DNA of 64,000 nt. It comes from Voacanga thouarsii. Its lineage: Eukaryota > Streptophyta > Magnoliopsida > Gentianales > Apocynaceae. A model generated the notes under the pieces. The model did not search any database. It worked only from the letters and a program-made list of their open reading frames with translations, and had not been told where the DNA came from. The stretch's first letter is position 1; the number at the start of each line of letters is the position of its first letter. This document shows positions 21,143 through 33,500 of the stretch, in pieces. The translations under genes and the position numbers were made by a program. The stretch spans positions 2,508,501 through 2,572,500 of the forward strand of contig JANUWF010001622.1 in assembly GCA_026120185.1 (NCBI GenBank), written 5' to 3'.

Positions 21143-24100
21143 TCAGGCTGGAACATATGATTCAAGCATCAGCTGTGCGGGTGAGGGTGATAATATATCA
21201 ACGATCAAATAAGTGAACTTCCACTGCTTATCCACCTTGTCTTTGAACATTTCAGCATAAACTTTGCCGCCTCCATGTGGTCCACGAATATAGAAATTGA
21301 CCTACATTCCATAGGAGAGGCACTTAAAACCTTTAAGTTTTTCCACAAAAATCAGAAATGGACTTTGGTATCAAGTTTTAGCAGGCTGAACTAAATATTG
21401 CAACTATGACAAAAAGGAAATTTCTCTTGATAAGTTAGTCTAAAAAAAAATAATAACAATGAGCAAGAAAACTATTTCTATTTGAAAAAGTGCAAACGTA
21501 ATAAGCAATCAGAATCAAGAGGCAATTACTTCAACATGCTCAATGCCATCTTCATCAGTCCATGTCTTGTTTGCGATGCGCTGGCGAGCAGCACGGTTCC
21601 TACTTTCTGAACCATAGCCAGTAATAGGGGCTCCAATTCTCACCCTTACCTGGAGCAGAGAAAATCCAAACTGTTTAAACCAACAAAATGTAGTAAAACA
21701 ATCATTGCAAAAGCCAGTAGTACTGTTCATAGCCTAAGGCAACTAATTCTGTTGTAGCTCTTCCTAGACTCTGCAATGGAAGCAATCTTGTGCACAAGGT
21801 TTTACTTTTTTTTTTGGCATAAACAAACCTTCTAAGGACAAAGAGGAAGGCTTGAAAAAGATCAAAATTGCATTAATGAGAAACTATGAATTCAAGGATG
21901 CAACCTAACTTCATGCACTGCCTGAATGTTTACTATTTAACAACAATGAAAGTGTTCATAGGCTCACTTTGCAATTTTCGTGCAATGAAACTTATTGCAG
22001 CTACAAATGAGACAATATAAAAGGGCTTCACGAGATAAATATTCGGACAAGAACATACTTGGCTATCATCCTTAATCCTATCCAGAGCCTTCCCGAAAAT
22101 TTTGTACCTATTACACACAACAACTGTCTTAAACTGAGTGAACTGAAACAGTGAAATTAAATAAACAAAAGGGGCAAAACTTAGCCCTAAAGAAGATTTT
22201 GCATCCATTGAGCAGGACTCCAGTCTTACTCTTTTGGTTCAAATATAAGTTCCTTGAAAACTGCATATGCTGCAGCAGCAGCAATTCCCAGTCCTGCCAG
22301 AATGATCACACTGTATGAAGCACCTTCCGTAAATGTAACTGGCTTCTCTGGAATATTATATGTGGGGGCATCAAAGGGATCTTCAACGGTAGAAACATCT
22401 TTCTGAGCCTGTTAATAGAAAGAGGAGAGGACATAGATGATCATGGTTGAACCAAACCAGGATGCTTGAAATGGTAATCAATCATAAAATCACGTTAGTA
22501 GGAAGAGGAAAGCATCTGTGCTAATAGTTTAAGTTGCACCAAAGCATGAAATAGAATGTAGCAGGAGAACGAGGGACCAAAGGAAAAACTTTTAGAAGTA
22601 CAAATACAAAAATGAAGGAGATAAAGAGGAGAAAAATCTGTTTTCCAAGGAGGAAGCCTGTCCAATAGAAGTGTAGAATTGATGGTTAATGATCTAAAAA
22701 ATGAAAACAGATTCTAAATGAACTGGCATCTATGGAGTTTCATCTGTGTAAACTGGTTTAACACTCAAGCAGAGGTATTTTCATTGGACCACAAGACTGC
22801 TGGAGCAATTTGAATCTTGCAAAAATGTAGCATAATCATACTCAGCATCGTTTGGACAAGCAGAAGCATATTTGTCTCAAACATCTTTGTGCCAATAGCA
22901 GTCATTGACATATATACTGTTACCTTTTAGGATTGTTGAATGAAAAACATGGACTGCAGCACGAGTAAAAAATGTGCTCATTATGTTGGCCAAGGCTCAC
23001 GATATGTACACTTATTCTGTTGCATCCTGCAGACTTAGAACAGAAACGACAGAGGGAAAGCAGGATGTGTAAAAGCTAGAAAGAGCCATGGCAGCCCATT
23101 GTTAAAATTTGTCTTTATTCTTGTCACCAACATGTGGCAGAAAACATGGTTACACATTTTAATGATGTCTGGATGATTGAGGGCTTACTTCTCCATTCTT
23201 ATCCATCCAATTACTATTTTTCATGTATCCAAATTCTTAGTTTACTGTAAATTCTCCTCAAGCTTGATAGTGACCCATACATCTCATTCTACAAGTAACT
23301 TCCATAATTAAGCAAAGCTAAGAAGTTACACAAGTAATTGAATGAGTCAGATCCCAAAGAACTACTTTCAACATCAAATGAAAGCTAAAGAACAATATGG
23401 TCATTTTTTGTAAAGACAAAGCAGAAGCAAGCACTATAGGTTAAATTCCCATCTCAGGTTGTATGAATCAATTCCAAATTCCAAGTAAAGGCAAACCTCT
23501 GATCGGTTTTGACCAGTTGATTGTGATGCTTTTGATGAAAAGGATCTAGCAAAGCATGGCATATTTGAGTGCATTCCATTCGACCTGGTAGGTTGAAATG
23601 GTGACTGGAAGGTCATTAAATTCCTCCCACTCCACCTCTCTGTGAATTGCAATGGAGGCCCTAAAAATATTATTCATAGTGAATGGGACATTTACACAAA
23701 ACTAGAAGGCAAAAATAGAAACTTCGACACCCTTCCCCCTCTTCCCTACCACCCTGACACATTACACAGAGAACAAATCAATGATCACCATGCAGGTCCA
23801 ATCCACACTGGATTTCCAATGTTCATATGAAAGATGGAAGTTTGAAAGTTCCTCATGAAGAATCCTCCAAGGGGACAAACTTTTGTTGAATAAATTTCTA
23901 ATGCTGTTAGAAGAATCCTTTAAGTTGACAGTCCCAACAATAGGAGTAAAACAACCACCATCCAAAAGAACCTCTAACCTCCAAGTTATTTTCACCAATC
24001 AATGGATAAGCATTGAAGCAAAAGCAGAATCCAGAAGTTTTAGCAAAACATGAAGGTAGTCAGGCGACCAAGAAGGCCACATTGCCTTGCAACAGCAAGG

Positions 24101-25858
24101 CTTACAAAACTCATTCATGAACCCGTTTTCTCATATGCTTGTCCAAAATAGCAACTTAGAAAAGAAGTAATTAAAGGAAATAGCTACTAACCCCCAGCTT
24201 CATCTATGACCTGCAGAATAATGTAAAGAAAAATGATTACTAGGAGCCACGAAATAATCTGAAGGCCATGAAAGTACATAAAATTGTCTGCATACTTTAG
24301 GTGTATGGCCAACACCTCTTGCATAGTTCGAGACAGGACCTAAATTCATCATTTCCTGCAAGGACATAGTAAGGAATGGAGTCAAAGTCTTTGGATATAA
24401 ACATTGTATTATAGACAGTCAATGACATGCTAAGGACTTAACACATGTAAAAGTCATTCTTGTCTCTGATAAAGTAAAAGATAAGAGAAGTTGCTCATTG
24501 GAAGGTTATAAACCATAATAAATTAGGAAAAATCGGATGAGTACTAGTCACTAGCCATACTAGATAAGATTAGAAGATTAGTGCCCCGTCAACATAGTCA
24601 GTTTTCTTTCTAGATCCTCGCCCTCCCCCCCATTGGTGCCTTAGATCTAACACCTCAAGACAATTCCATTGAATGCAAATTAAGAACTAGTATGGAGCTA
24701 TAATTTGGTTAGTTAATCATTTTTAAGGGAGGTAAACTGTTCAAAAAACAAGGCGGAGAATCATTAACAGCACCTGTAGATAGTTTTTCAACGGGTAAAC
24801 TTTATGAATTACTAACTATATACCACCTGTTAGAACATACTTGATACTTACAGCCCTTTTGGATTGAGGGAAATGGAGGGCGAGGAGAGGAGAGGAAATA
24901 GAAGGTTTGAATTTTAAGTGTTTGGATTAGTTTTTTTTTTTTTTTTTATAAAGGAAAGAAAACAAATGGGAGAGGAATGGAGGATTAAATTTAGTATGAA
25001 TGTTTCAACTTCCTTTCCCTAAATAAGTGGACGAAAATAGAGGTAAAGAAATTTTCATTTAATGAATCTTTAGTAATCAGACTAAAATATCTTTAATAAA
25101 TAAAATATTTAATATTATTACATTAAATTAATAAATAAAAATATAAAGCCTGTATCTTTCCTTTCTTTCCTTCCCTTCCCTTCCCTTCCCTTCCCTTCTC
25201 CAAACGCTATATCTAACATTTTCTTTCTTTTCCCTCCATGTCAAATAATTATTGATCTCCTCTCCTCTCATTCCCTTTCCTTACTGTCCTACTCCTCTCC
25301 TCTCCTCTCCTCTCCTTTTCTTTCCTTTCTCTCAATCCAAACAGCCTTATTGGGAAGGATAAAAGAAGGAATAAACACACTATATGCAATATCATGATCC
25401 CATAGACACATAGAAAGAAAAAAAATCCATAATCCTATAGAAATGTATAAGACACTAACCAAAGGATTCCAATTCTAGTAGATTATAAGATAAGATGTAA
25501 CTGCATTTCGCACCTGGAAGATAATTTGAAAGAAAAGCCATCTTCAAAACGCTCAGAACAAATAAACAACCAAAAAAGGGAACACATATATATCCCAGAA
25601 ATGATTCTAAACAAGAAGTAGAGTTTCCATGATTATCCCAGACAAAAAGATCGAAGTTTGGCATACCCTGTTCACTAAACCACTGACTGCAGTCTTCCCC
25701 ATGGCTGTAGATGAAAACGGAGCAAGACCCATGTCTGATACACTCTTCGAATGCAGATGCTCGAGAAAAGAACCTAATCCATCGTATAATCTTAGAGAAC
25801 TTAGTAACCTATTCTTCATCAAAAACCCCGTTTTCTTCGAATGCTGCATCGTTATCAT
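21143..25858 (-). CDS. TIM21: TIM21, subunit of the mitochondrial TIM23 import complex, eight exons
   Basis: TIM21 sits in the inner mitochondrial membrane and links the TOM and TIM23 preprotein translocases. Exons on the minus strand: 25858-25667, 24355-24296, 24210-24192 (19 nt), 23660-23497, 22408-22230, 22107-22059, 21649-21530, 21301-21143. All junctions keep phase and GT/AG, giving 313 residues. The N-terminus (~140 residues, Ser/Arg-rich, few acids) looks like a mitochondrial presequence. One membrane segment ([20 protein letters not shown], residues ~175-194) is followed by the conserved intermembrane-space domain: [69 protein letters not shown]. The start MITMQHSKK could instead be the second Met. 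Intron 1 contains a fold-back MITE. The gene diverges from DUO1 across ~2 kb. Confidence 0.88.
24851..25346. mobile_element. Fold-back (Tourist-like) MITE inside TIM21 intron 1
   Basis: Left end cagcccttttggattgaggg (24851-24870) faces right end ctcaatccaaacagcc (25331-25346). The left arm is purine-rich (gagg, agaggaaa), the right arm pyrimidine-rich with cctctcctctcc and ttccc repeats. A T17 tract and AT-rich core lie between. It is about 500 bp and non-coding. Because it lies in an intron it is transcribed with the host pre-mRNA and could form a long hairpin. Confidence 0.6.
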
Positions 25859-26423
25859 ACTTCTTTTGGCAAGTTTGAAACTGGAATTTGAGTAGAAAAA
25901 AAATTAAAATATTAAAAATTCAAGACTATAAAATATATGTATATAATCTACATATAAATGTTTCGGCAGGGTTTCAAACAAGAAAACAAGAAAAAAAACG
26001 AATTGACTCGACGGATTTGAGAGGGAGGAGAATTGGAGACAAGCAAGGGATTGAAGGAAGGGTTTTCAGTTTTGGGTTGAAGGTCACGTGACACGTAGGC
26101 AAGCACGTGACAACATCTACGTGTTTTTTTTTTTTTTTTTTAAACTGGAGATGAAAACGTGGGAAGCAAGAGATGCAGTAACAGAAAATTGTGGTTGGGT
26201 ACCTAAAATTTTGTTCAATTTTGTTTTATATCCTAAAAGTCTAGATATAGCCTTTTAAACCCTCAAGATTTAAATTTCACCACATTTGGGTTGAGTTCCT
26301 TTCTCAAGCAATAAAGTACATAGACTTTTTACTTGTTCATCCATGGGGGGGGGGGGCAGAATATGGCATCTAAAATTCAAGAATATGCTAAAAAACTATT
26401 AAGTGAAAGACAAATTGGCAAGA

Positions 26424-26468
<45 letters not shown>

Positions 26469-26471
<3 letters not shown>

Positions 26472-26870
26472 TAAACATCCTAAAAAATTTTATAGTTGAG
26501 TCCTATCAAGAATCTAATTAAAAAAATTGTCAACAAATTGAATAGATCTTTTAATAAGAACTATTGTTCCTTATTGAATATTATGTCCAAGAAATCGGAC
26601 ATTTATTTAGAAAAGACTAAATTTTAATTTTGAAAGTACTTAGAAATTATGCTTAGTAGTATAAAAGAATGTGTTTAAATGTTCAAAATGTTATTCTAAA
26701 TTTGTAGAAAAGATTAGAATATCATCAATGTAACCAATAATGAATTGAGAAAAATAATTAAAAATCTCATTCATTATTTGCTAGAATTTTAAAGAAACAT
26801 TTTTTAATTCAAATGGCATTACATTCTATTCATATTGACTGAAACTCCATGATCACTTCTATATTTGTCA
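26469..26870 (-). pseudogene. Endogenous pararetrovirus (Caulimoviridae) reverse-transcriptase fragment, decayed
   Basis: On the minus strand a degenerate frame matches the caulimovirid reverse-transcriptase core. An MPF-ELKN stretch near 26820-26800 precedes the catalytic YIDD (26721-26732), followed by the conserved FLGH and LGCLN regions near 26585 and 26475. Stops interrupt it at several points, including one where the family has Trp, and an AT microsatellite replaces the sequence beyond LGCLN. There is no LTR, integrase, movement or coat protein nearby, which separates it from a retrotransposon. It is an old, non-functional relic. It lies about 1 kb upstream of the DUO1 start. Confidence 0.7.
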
Positions 26871-27030
26871 AACTGATTCCACTTGTATTATATATATTTG
26901 GTTAGAATGAAACATGAAAAAATATGGGAAGTAAATGATATGGTAAATGATACTATTTACATTGTGTAATTAAAACGTAGGGTAAAAAGGAAGATATCAA
27001 GTAAGATAATATTATTCATTTATATCAAAA

Positions 27031-27300
27031 TTTTTTGGTTGGGAGAAATAAAATAATAAAAAGCACTTAATAGCACATTTAATCTTTTTTTTTAACTTTA
27101 AAGTTAAATAAAAGTGAGAATGAAAAATCAAAAAGTAAAGTAATTTAATAATTTTTGAATTCTCCCTCCTCCTCCTTCCTCTCGTACTAAGCAAAAAAAG
27201 GAGGTAAAATGAAATACTTCCTCTATGTGAAATATTTGTTCTCTTTATCCTCCTTCTTCCCTCCTTCCTCCCCTCAATTGAACCAAACTTAGTGTTAGGT
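27031..27300. mobile_element. Fold-back MITE upstream of DUO1
   Basis: Left part tttttggttgggagaaataa (27031-27050) pairs loosely with right part cctcaattgaaccaaac (27272-27288). The right arm is rich in cctcctcctt. It resembles the elements at 6903 and 24851 but is more degenerate. It ends about 540 bp before the DUO1 start. Confidence 0.4.
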
Positions 27301-27843
27301 TCCACTAAAAATGCTTAAAAATTTCAAAAGAATAGAACGGATAAGGTTAGATTTATTGATGTAATTACTTTTAAAAAAATGAAAAAAGAATATTATTATT
27401 TAGATACTAAAAAAATTATTTTTAAATAAAATCTTAAAAATATTAAAACTTTATAGTCTATCGAAATGGAATAATTTGTCTTTTTATCTATATTTAACCG
27501 CTGTTATTATCAACCCCCCCCCCCCGCCCCCGCTCTCTTGCATAGTTGTGTAGCGACACAATCTGTAATTGTAATTTTCAGGTGTGAATGGGAATGTAGA
27601 GAAGGGTATTTATGTAACTCTGACAAGTAATAATTTAAAAAAGGAGAAAAAATAGGGAATGTGGGCTTATTAGTGGGCAAATGGTGGCAACAACCGCCTT
27701 AACCGTCACTGCACAAAAATAAAGCAAACACTTCGAGCACAGAGTCGCATGTAAACACACATACACGGGAGAAAGGGGAAGAATTTGGAGAGAAAAATAT
27801 AGTGAGGAATTGGATGAATGTACGCTATAATACTGGTGAATAA

Positions 27844-29836
27844 ATGGATGGGAGAAGATTGGATGATGAAATGGGTGAGATCAAGAAAGGGCCATGGAAG
27901 GCTGAAGAAGATGAAGTGTTGATAAACCATGTGAAGAAGTATGGCCCCAGGGATTGGAGCTCCATTCGATCCAAAGGCCTCTTGCAGCGAACTGGCAAGT
28001 CTTGTCGCCTCCGTTGGGTTAACAAACTTAGACCCAACTTGAAGAAGTATGCAGTCTTCTCGATTCTTTGCCTCTTGTGTAGTTGTAGTTGTACAATTTC
28101 ATTTTGTAACATTTTTGCTTTCAATTGTCTTTGATCTCCTTCGTGTGTGCATCTATGTGTTTCAGTATGTAGATTATGTGTTTGTTTTTAAGTTAACAAG
28201 ATGCAGTTTTAGGAATAGTAGTGGGTCTCGTGCTTTTCTGGGTTCTTCTCTGTGGGTGATTATTTGATTTGAAGATGATGTATCTCAAAGAGTCCCAACT
28301 TTCGCCATTTGCTTTGTTTTTATTAGCGCTGTGTGTAAAAGTATCTGATTTCTGTCGTACTGCGGTAAGTTTCTAGTTCTAGAAATGTATTTATTGGCTT
28401 GCTTTCTCTTCTCTCCATGATTCTGCATATGGAAGGCAGTTATTTGATATTTGACCAAAAATTTGCCGGGTTTTGTTTATTTGATTTTTCCTTTTAGGCC
28501 CACCACTGATTTGCTTAGTGCAATTGTACAAAGTTTACTTCTTTCTTTAAAAACACAACTTCCTGTTGGTGGATGCGTCATGCATGTAATGCTTCTCTAT
28601 CTTTTTGTTTTTTTGAAGCGGTGTGAAGTTTTCTGCAGAGGAGGAAAGAACAGTTATAGACCTTCAAGCACAATTTGGGAACAAATGGGCCAAAATTGCG
28701 ACATATTTACCAGGTAGAACAGACAATGATGTTAAGAACTTTTGGAGTAGTAGACAGAAGAGGTTGGCAAGGATTCTGCAAACTCCATCATCGTCATCAT
28801 CATCTAACAAGTCACAGAAATCCAGCAAGCATGTACTCACAATTCGTGATGTACCGTGTATAGAGGTAACAGATTGGTTCAGAGGGCTCATGTCTCCCGG
28901 AATTTTAACGTGTTATGTGTACATTTTAATGCTTTCGTGCTTAGCTTTCTTCTACTGTCATAACACGGTTTAGCACGTAGCATTTCCTAGTTATTCTTCT
29001 GTGCAATGTCCATTGGCTGGCTTGATCTATAAAGTTAGTCTCCTTGTGCAGTAAGAAAGCAGCATTCTTAATTGATGAGGAGGAGAATTACACTTCTCAT
29101 TTTTTGTTATCCAGAAACGTCAAATTTGTATTATCTTGAAATCCGGAGGTCTAAATTGGTTCAGGGATCCTATACCGTTAAAACACTAGTTTATCTAGAA
29201 GAACATGCGCAAAATTCAGGTTTTGGTGATAAATCTAGATAGATTAGAGAAGGTTCTCTGATCAGTATTTTCATTTAGATTGCTTGGTTGGATCTTTGAC
29301 ATCTGTTTCTTTACACCTTTCAGGCACCAAAGTTCAGTTCGTCAGCCGAAGAAGAATCATTGTCCAAGTCACGATCTTGTTCATCATCTTACATTGATAA
29401 CTCTGAGACAATCAAAATGGTACCATTACCGAACCTGATGCATGCAAACGCACTTTATTATGAGCAGAGTTTACTTCAGGCTGAGTTCATTCCCATTGAG
29501 AAGAAACTATGTGTTGGCATTGATCAGGCACTACCACAGCTCCCATTCCCTCAGATTCCTCTCCAATCAGACTTAACACTTACCTTTGAGAACCAAGAAC
29601 TGGTAACTGGATTTGGAGATCCCAACTCTCTGGCAGCTTTTGGACACGCGAATTCCTCTGAATTAGGCCAAATGCAGGTTCCGATCATGCCAACATGTTT
29701 TGGAACAGAAGGAAGCTCCGAAATTGTTGTACAGAAAGATAATGACAACCCACTGACCCCGGATAGCTTTATGGATGAATTCCCTATAGATATGTTCGAT
29801 CATATTGATCCCTTTCCGAGCCCATCAGATTGGTGA
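27844..29836 (+). CDS. DUO1: DUO1-type R2R3-MYB, male germline regulator, three exons
   Basis: DUO POLLEN1 is the MYB factor that drives generative-cell division and sperm-cell gene expression in pollen. Exons: 27844-28046, 28619-28865, 29324-29836; phases fit and the product is 320 residues. The R2 repeat (~15-65) has Trp18, Trp38 and Trp58 (KKGPWKAEEDE, GPRDWSSIRSKG, SCRLRWVN). R3 follows through RPNLKNGVKFSAEEER, FGNKWAKIATYLPGRTDNDV and KNFWSSRQKRLARIL. This DNA-binding region is nearly that of Arabidopsis DUO1 as I recall it, and the acidic C-terminus DEFPIDMFDHIDPFPSPSDW matches its DDFPADMFD activation tail. Exon 1 splits the Asn of LKNG (AA|C). The start could also be Met10 (MGEIKK). 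Expression is expected to be pollen-specific; no cis element is assigned. Convergent with the phosphatase gene at 30573. Confidence 0.92.
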
Positions 29837-30572
29837 TGGGAAAATCTCAATGTTGTTTCTTATGTTAGGTAAACATATTTCTTTCAATTTAAATCTTAAA
29901 GACAGCTCTTTTGTTCAAGTTAGAAGCAAAGTAATACTTGACAATTTAACTCAGTTTTGCTTCTTTCTTGTGAGGGCATATTACCTCCCGGGATACAGAA
30001 AGAAAACCATGAGTGAAGAAAAAGTCAAACTGGCGAATAGCTTGGCCTCATTGACTGCCACAAATGAGCCATGCCATTCAACTACTTGTAATCGTCTAAT
30101 TTGAGAAAGGCCACTGCAAAGATGTTTTACCCTTCTATCAGTATGTATCAAAAACCATAAAAAATGAAATGCAGAATCAAAAGGGAATAAAAAAGTCATT
30201 TAAGTAACAAATTGGAAAATGTTTTCTGATAATTTGAACCCTCAGAGACTAGAAAACAGGAACACTGAGTCATTGTTGCAATCTCGCCTTCAATTTCTAC
30301 AGCTGAAGAGTGACGATCAAATGTTGCACGCAAAGCTCAAACAAAATGTGAGTATTTGGAAACCAACCTTTTGAATTGTAAAAACAAAGTTTTATGAAGA
30401 CTTCTCCAAACTTAATCAACAAAAATGCTTTTACGAGGAGGACCAATAATGGATTATTGAATGCATAACAACGTCACAAAAGATACACGGATTGTTTTTA
30501 CAAATAGATCAGCCAATTGCAAATGATTGCAGTGAAAAATCTTTGCAATGTGAGCAAATGGGGCCTAAAGAA
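29837..30572. other. Convergent 3' region between DUO1 and the phosphatase gene
   Basis: This holds the 3' UTRs of two convergent genes. Short open frames on both strands have no recognisable content. Confidence 0.5.
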
Positions 30573-33500
30573 TTAAGCATCATTTTGCTCATTGAACAGG
30601 ATGCCCGAATGGCCGATGTATGAAAAGTCGCCAGCAGTAAATGACTGGCTTTCGCCAACGAAGATAGGTCTCTTGGCATGCACGGTTCCACAGTAGTCTA
30701 GATCATAAACCATGCAACCCTGCTTCCATTCAGAAAAAGCGGTCCCAACTCCTTCTCCTACACATTGGAAAGGAAAGAAAAGAAATTACAGAAAGCATTA
30801 ATGGAAGACAAAGTCACACAACTGATGAACTCATTCATTATATGAAAAATAGCAGTGATACAAGAAGGAACTTCAAATGATTACATTAAAAGATTATATA
30901 GCATAGCAGTAGTGTCTTGTTATATAAAATGTTAATAACCATTCTTAAAAATCCCATGCGAATTGAAGTGGTACTTCCAAAAAAGTCAGAATGGGTATGG
31001 AACAACCAACATCCTCCCATAGATAACATAAACACAAACACCAACAATGATAACGTCTATTAAGATAAAGGATGAGAGAAATTGCAGAAAAGGAGCTTCT
31101 TCCCCAAACAGAGTTATTTATTTATTCTGTATGGAAGAGTTCTGCTCTCTGGATTTCCGCTGAGGTCTTCATCAACAGTGGAATTAGATTAAGGTAATAT
31201 TACAACCATAAAATGCAATACTGAACAGCCAAAAAAAGAAGCTTACCATGTGTCACAAGCAACAAGTTCTCTGAAGGATATTTATCAGCAAGTGCTTTTA
31301 TAACCTGTAAATATCTAGTTCGAGCCTCCTTTGTTGACTCCTCCCATTTTGGCAGCTATGAATACTCAGATGGGTCACCTTTTCATAACAGTAAAATATA
31401 GTATACACAATTAACACAGATTAAAAAGAAGTTTTTTAACAAATACCTCCTTATACACCTGTGGAGGACTATGATCTACAGTTCCAGCTGGTAGGGAAGC
31501 TTCACAACGAGAGACATCAAAACCAAAGTCACCATCCCTAGGAGCCATTTCAGGTCTTATGGCTATTGAATTCATCATTTCACACAATCCATACTCAACA
31601 GAGACCTAAAAAGACAAAACAGTGGTTAAAATGGACCACCCATAGAAGGACATGCTACTACAAGAGCAAGAACACAGGCTTGTACAATAGCAAGCACAAA
31701 CCATGGATGAGGAAAGACCAATATTGCTTTCTTTGTGTACCCCCCAACCACACGTGCGCACAAGGCATGAGTGAATGAATATAGTAAATTCCGTGAGAAA
31801 AATAGAACAAACGAGGGCAAACAGCATTCTAAGTTTAACCAAGTTATGTTAAAATTGGAACATCTTCTCAAACATAGAAGTTTATTTAACAATTGCAGAT
31901 GTGTTCTAAGCTTATCATTTTTACCATTACATTTGGCGATCTATAGATGTTCATGCTCCTTCTTATAGGATACTTCCAAAAAGGTCCCAAGCATTTAACA
32001 CACTATATAGTTCAACTTTTCCTACTAATGACTCCAGTAGACTCTAGCTCTGAAGAAAATGACATTATATTGTTTTAAAAAGAAGATTACGCAAAAGGAT
32101 TTCAATAAAAGCATGCATATTTTCTTTCCAAACATAGCAGTTATTAAAGCAGCTAGTTCATACCCATAAAACCTACTCTTTGTCTGATTTAGGTCTGTCA
32201 TAAAGCCCAAAATGTCCACTTAGGTGCATTTCTTGCCTAATTCTAGTAACATCTCAAAAAGGACTGCTTATAAGAATATAATTGCAACTAACTGGTTCCG
32301 AATTTAATACCCATGTGAGAAATGTTCACTCCACAAAGATGTATGTTGCACCTTATTGGTACAAATTCTACAAAAAATGTAGATCTGAAAGAATTGAGAA
32401 GCATGGAATCAGTTTAGGCCATCAAAAGGGACTCTCGGCAAGTTTTACATTTGATTTGGCTCTTGAATTTGCAGCCACAGTCATTACACAACAATCTGTA
32501 TAAAATTATCCAACCAACTAGAGAAACAAATCAAGAAAATATCTGTGTGCAAATATTCTTCCTTCTGAGAGACTCCCCACACCTATGAACCCTTTATTCA
32601 TTAGGTCACTAATGGGCTAAACATTCAAAACCCAAATTAAAGAAATTGCTCTGTTACCACAAGCAGCAGTTTGTATAACCCAATTAAAAATCAATTGAAA
32701 AGATAAGGGATCACAGTAGGAGATCAGATTGTGGTAGCAGCATTTATTTACATGGAACCCTATAAGGGTCACAGGCAAGTTTGGCACATAGAAAGTTGAC
32801 GTCATAAAATGCATCTCCTTTGTAGTCTCAGGGAGGCCTGGCATAGAAAGCCTAAAGGTTCTGTAACTAAAAGGTCCCCATTATATGGTATTGCATTTTA
32901 CACTCTGGCTATCCAAACGCTTCCATGTCTGTAGCCCCAAAAGGGAATTAATTTAACAACTTCCAACAGTGAAATTGGCAATAAAACATTTATTCAAAGC
33001 ATTACTATTGATTGTGTAAGAAACACCATCCATTTAGGAAATTAAGCATCCAGACTAACAAATCAACATATCAACAACAATAGAAAATTAAGCTTTAGTC
33101 CCACGTAAATTGGAGTTGGCTACATGAACTAATACATGACTACGTGTTGTCATCCACATGAATTCTCTCCTTCCACTTCTTTCTATCCATTGTCATATTC
33201 TCATTCAAATCCAACAGAGACATCTCTACTAATCACCTACATCCACATCTTCTTAGGCCTACCTCTACCTCTACTTCTATCCAACCTATCTTTGCTTCGT
33301 CTCTCAATTCTCCTAATAAGGGCATCCCTCGTCTTGGAAATTGTGGTCGACAGAGTGGAAAATGAGGTTAGGATAGTCACATATGGTAAAACTAACTGTT
33401 ACGCCTGATTATGGTAAAAATAGGAGAAAAAAGAGCTTTTAGGAAAACTAATGATTTAGTGGTCTACCATGTGCTTCTATATTGTAAAAATTTTTTTCTT

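Larger units (their letters stand above)
25859..27843. other. Shared upstream region of TIM21 and DUO1
   Basis: This 2-kb divergent spacer contains a T-run (26128-26142), a G11 tract (26346-26356), an AT microsatellite (26428-26468), a caulimovirid RT relic (26469-26870), a fold-back element (27031-27300) and a C-rich run (27513-27532). Bidirectional promoter elements must lie near the two ends, but I could not assign any. Confidence 0.6.

Noticed and set aside
24851..25346. TTA target duplication proving a PIF/Harbinger origin
   Set aside because: TTA occurs on both sides, but it does not line up with the best alignment of the terminal inverted repeats, so the superfamily stays tentative.
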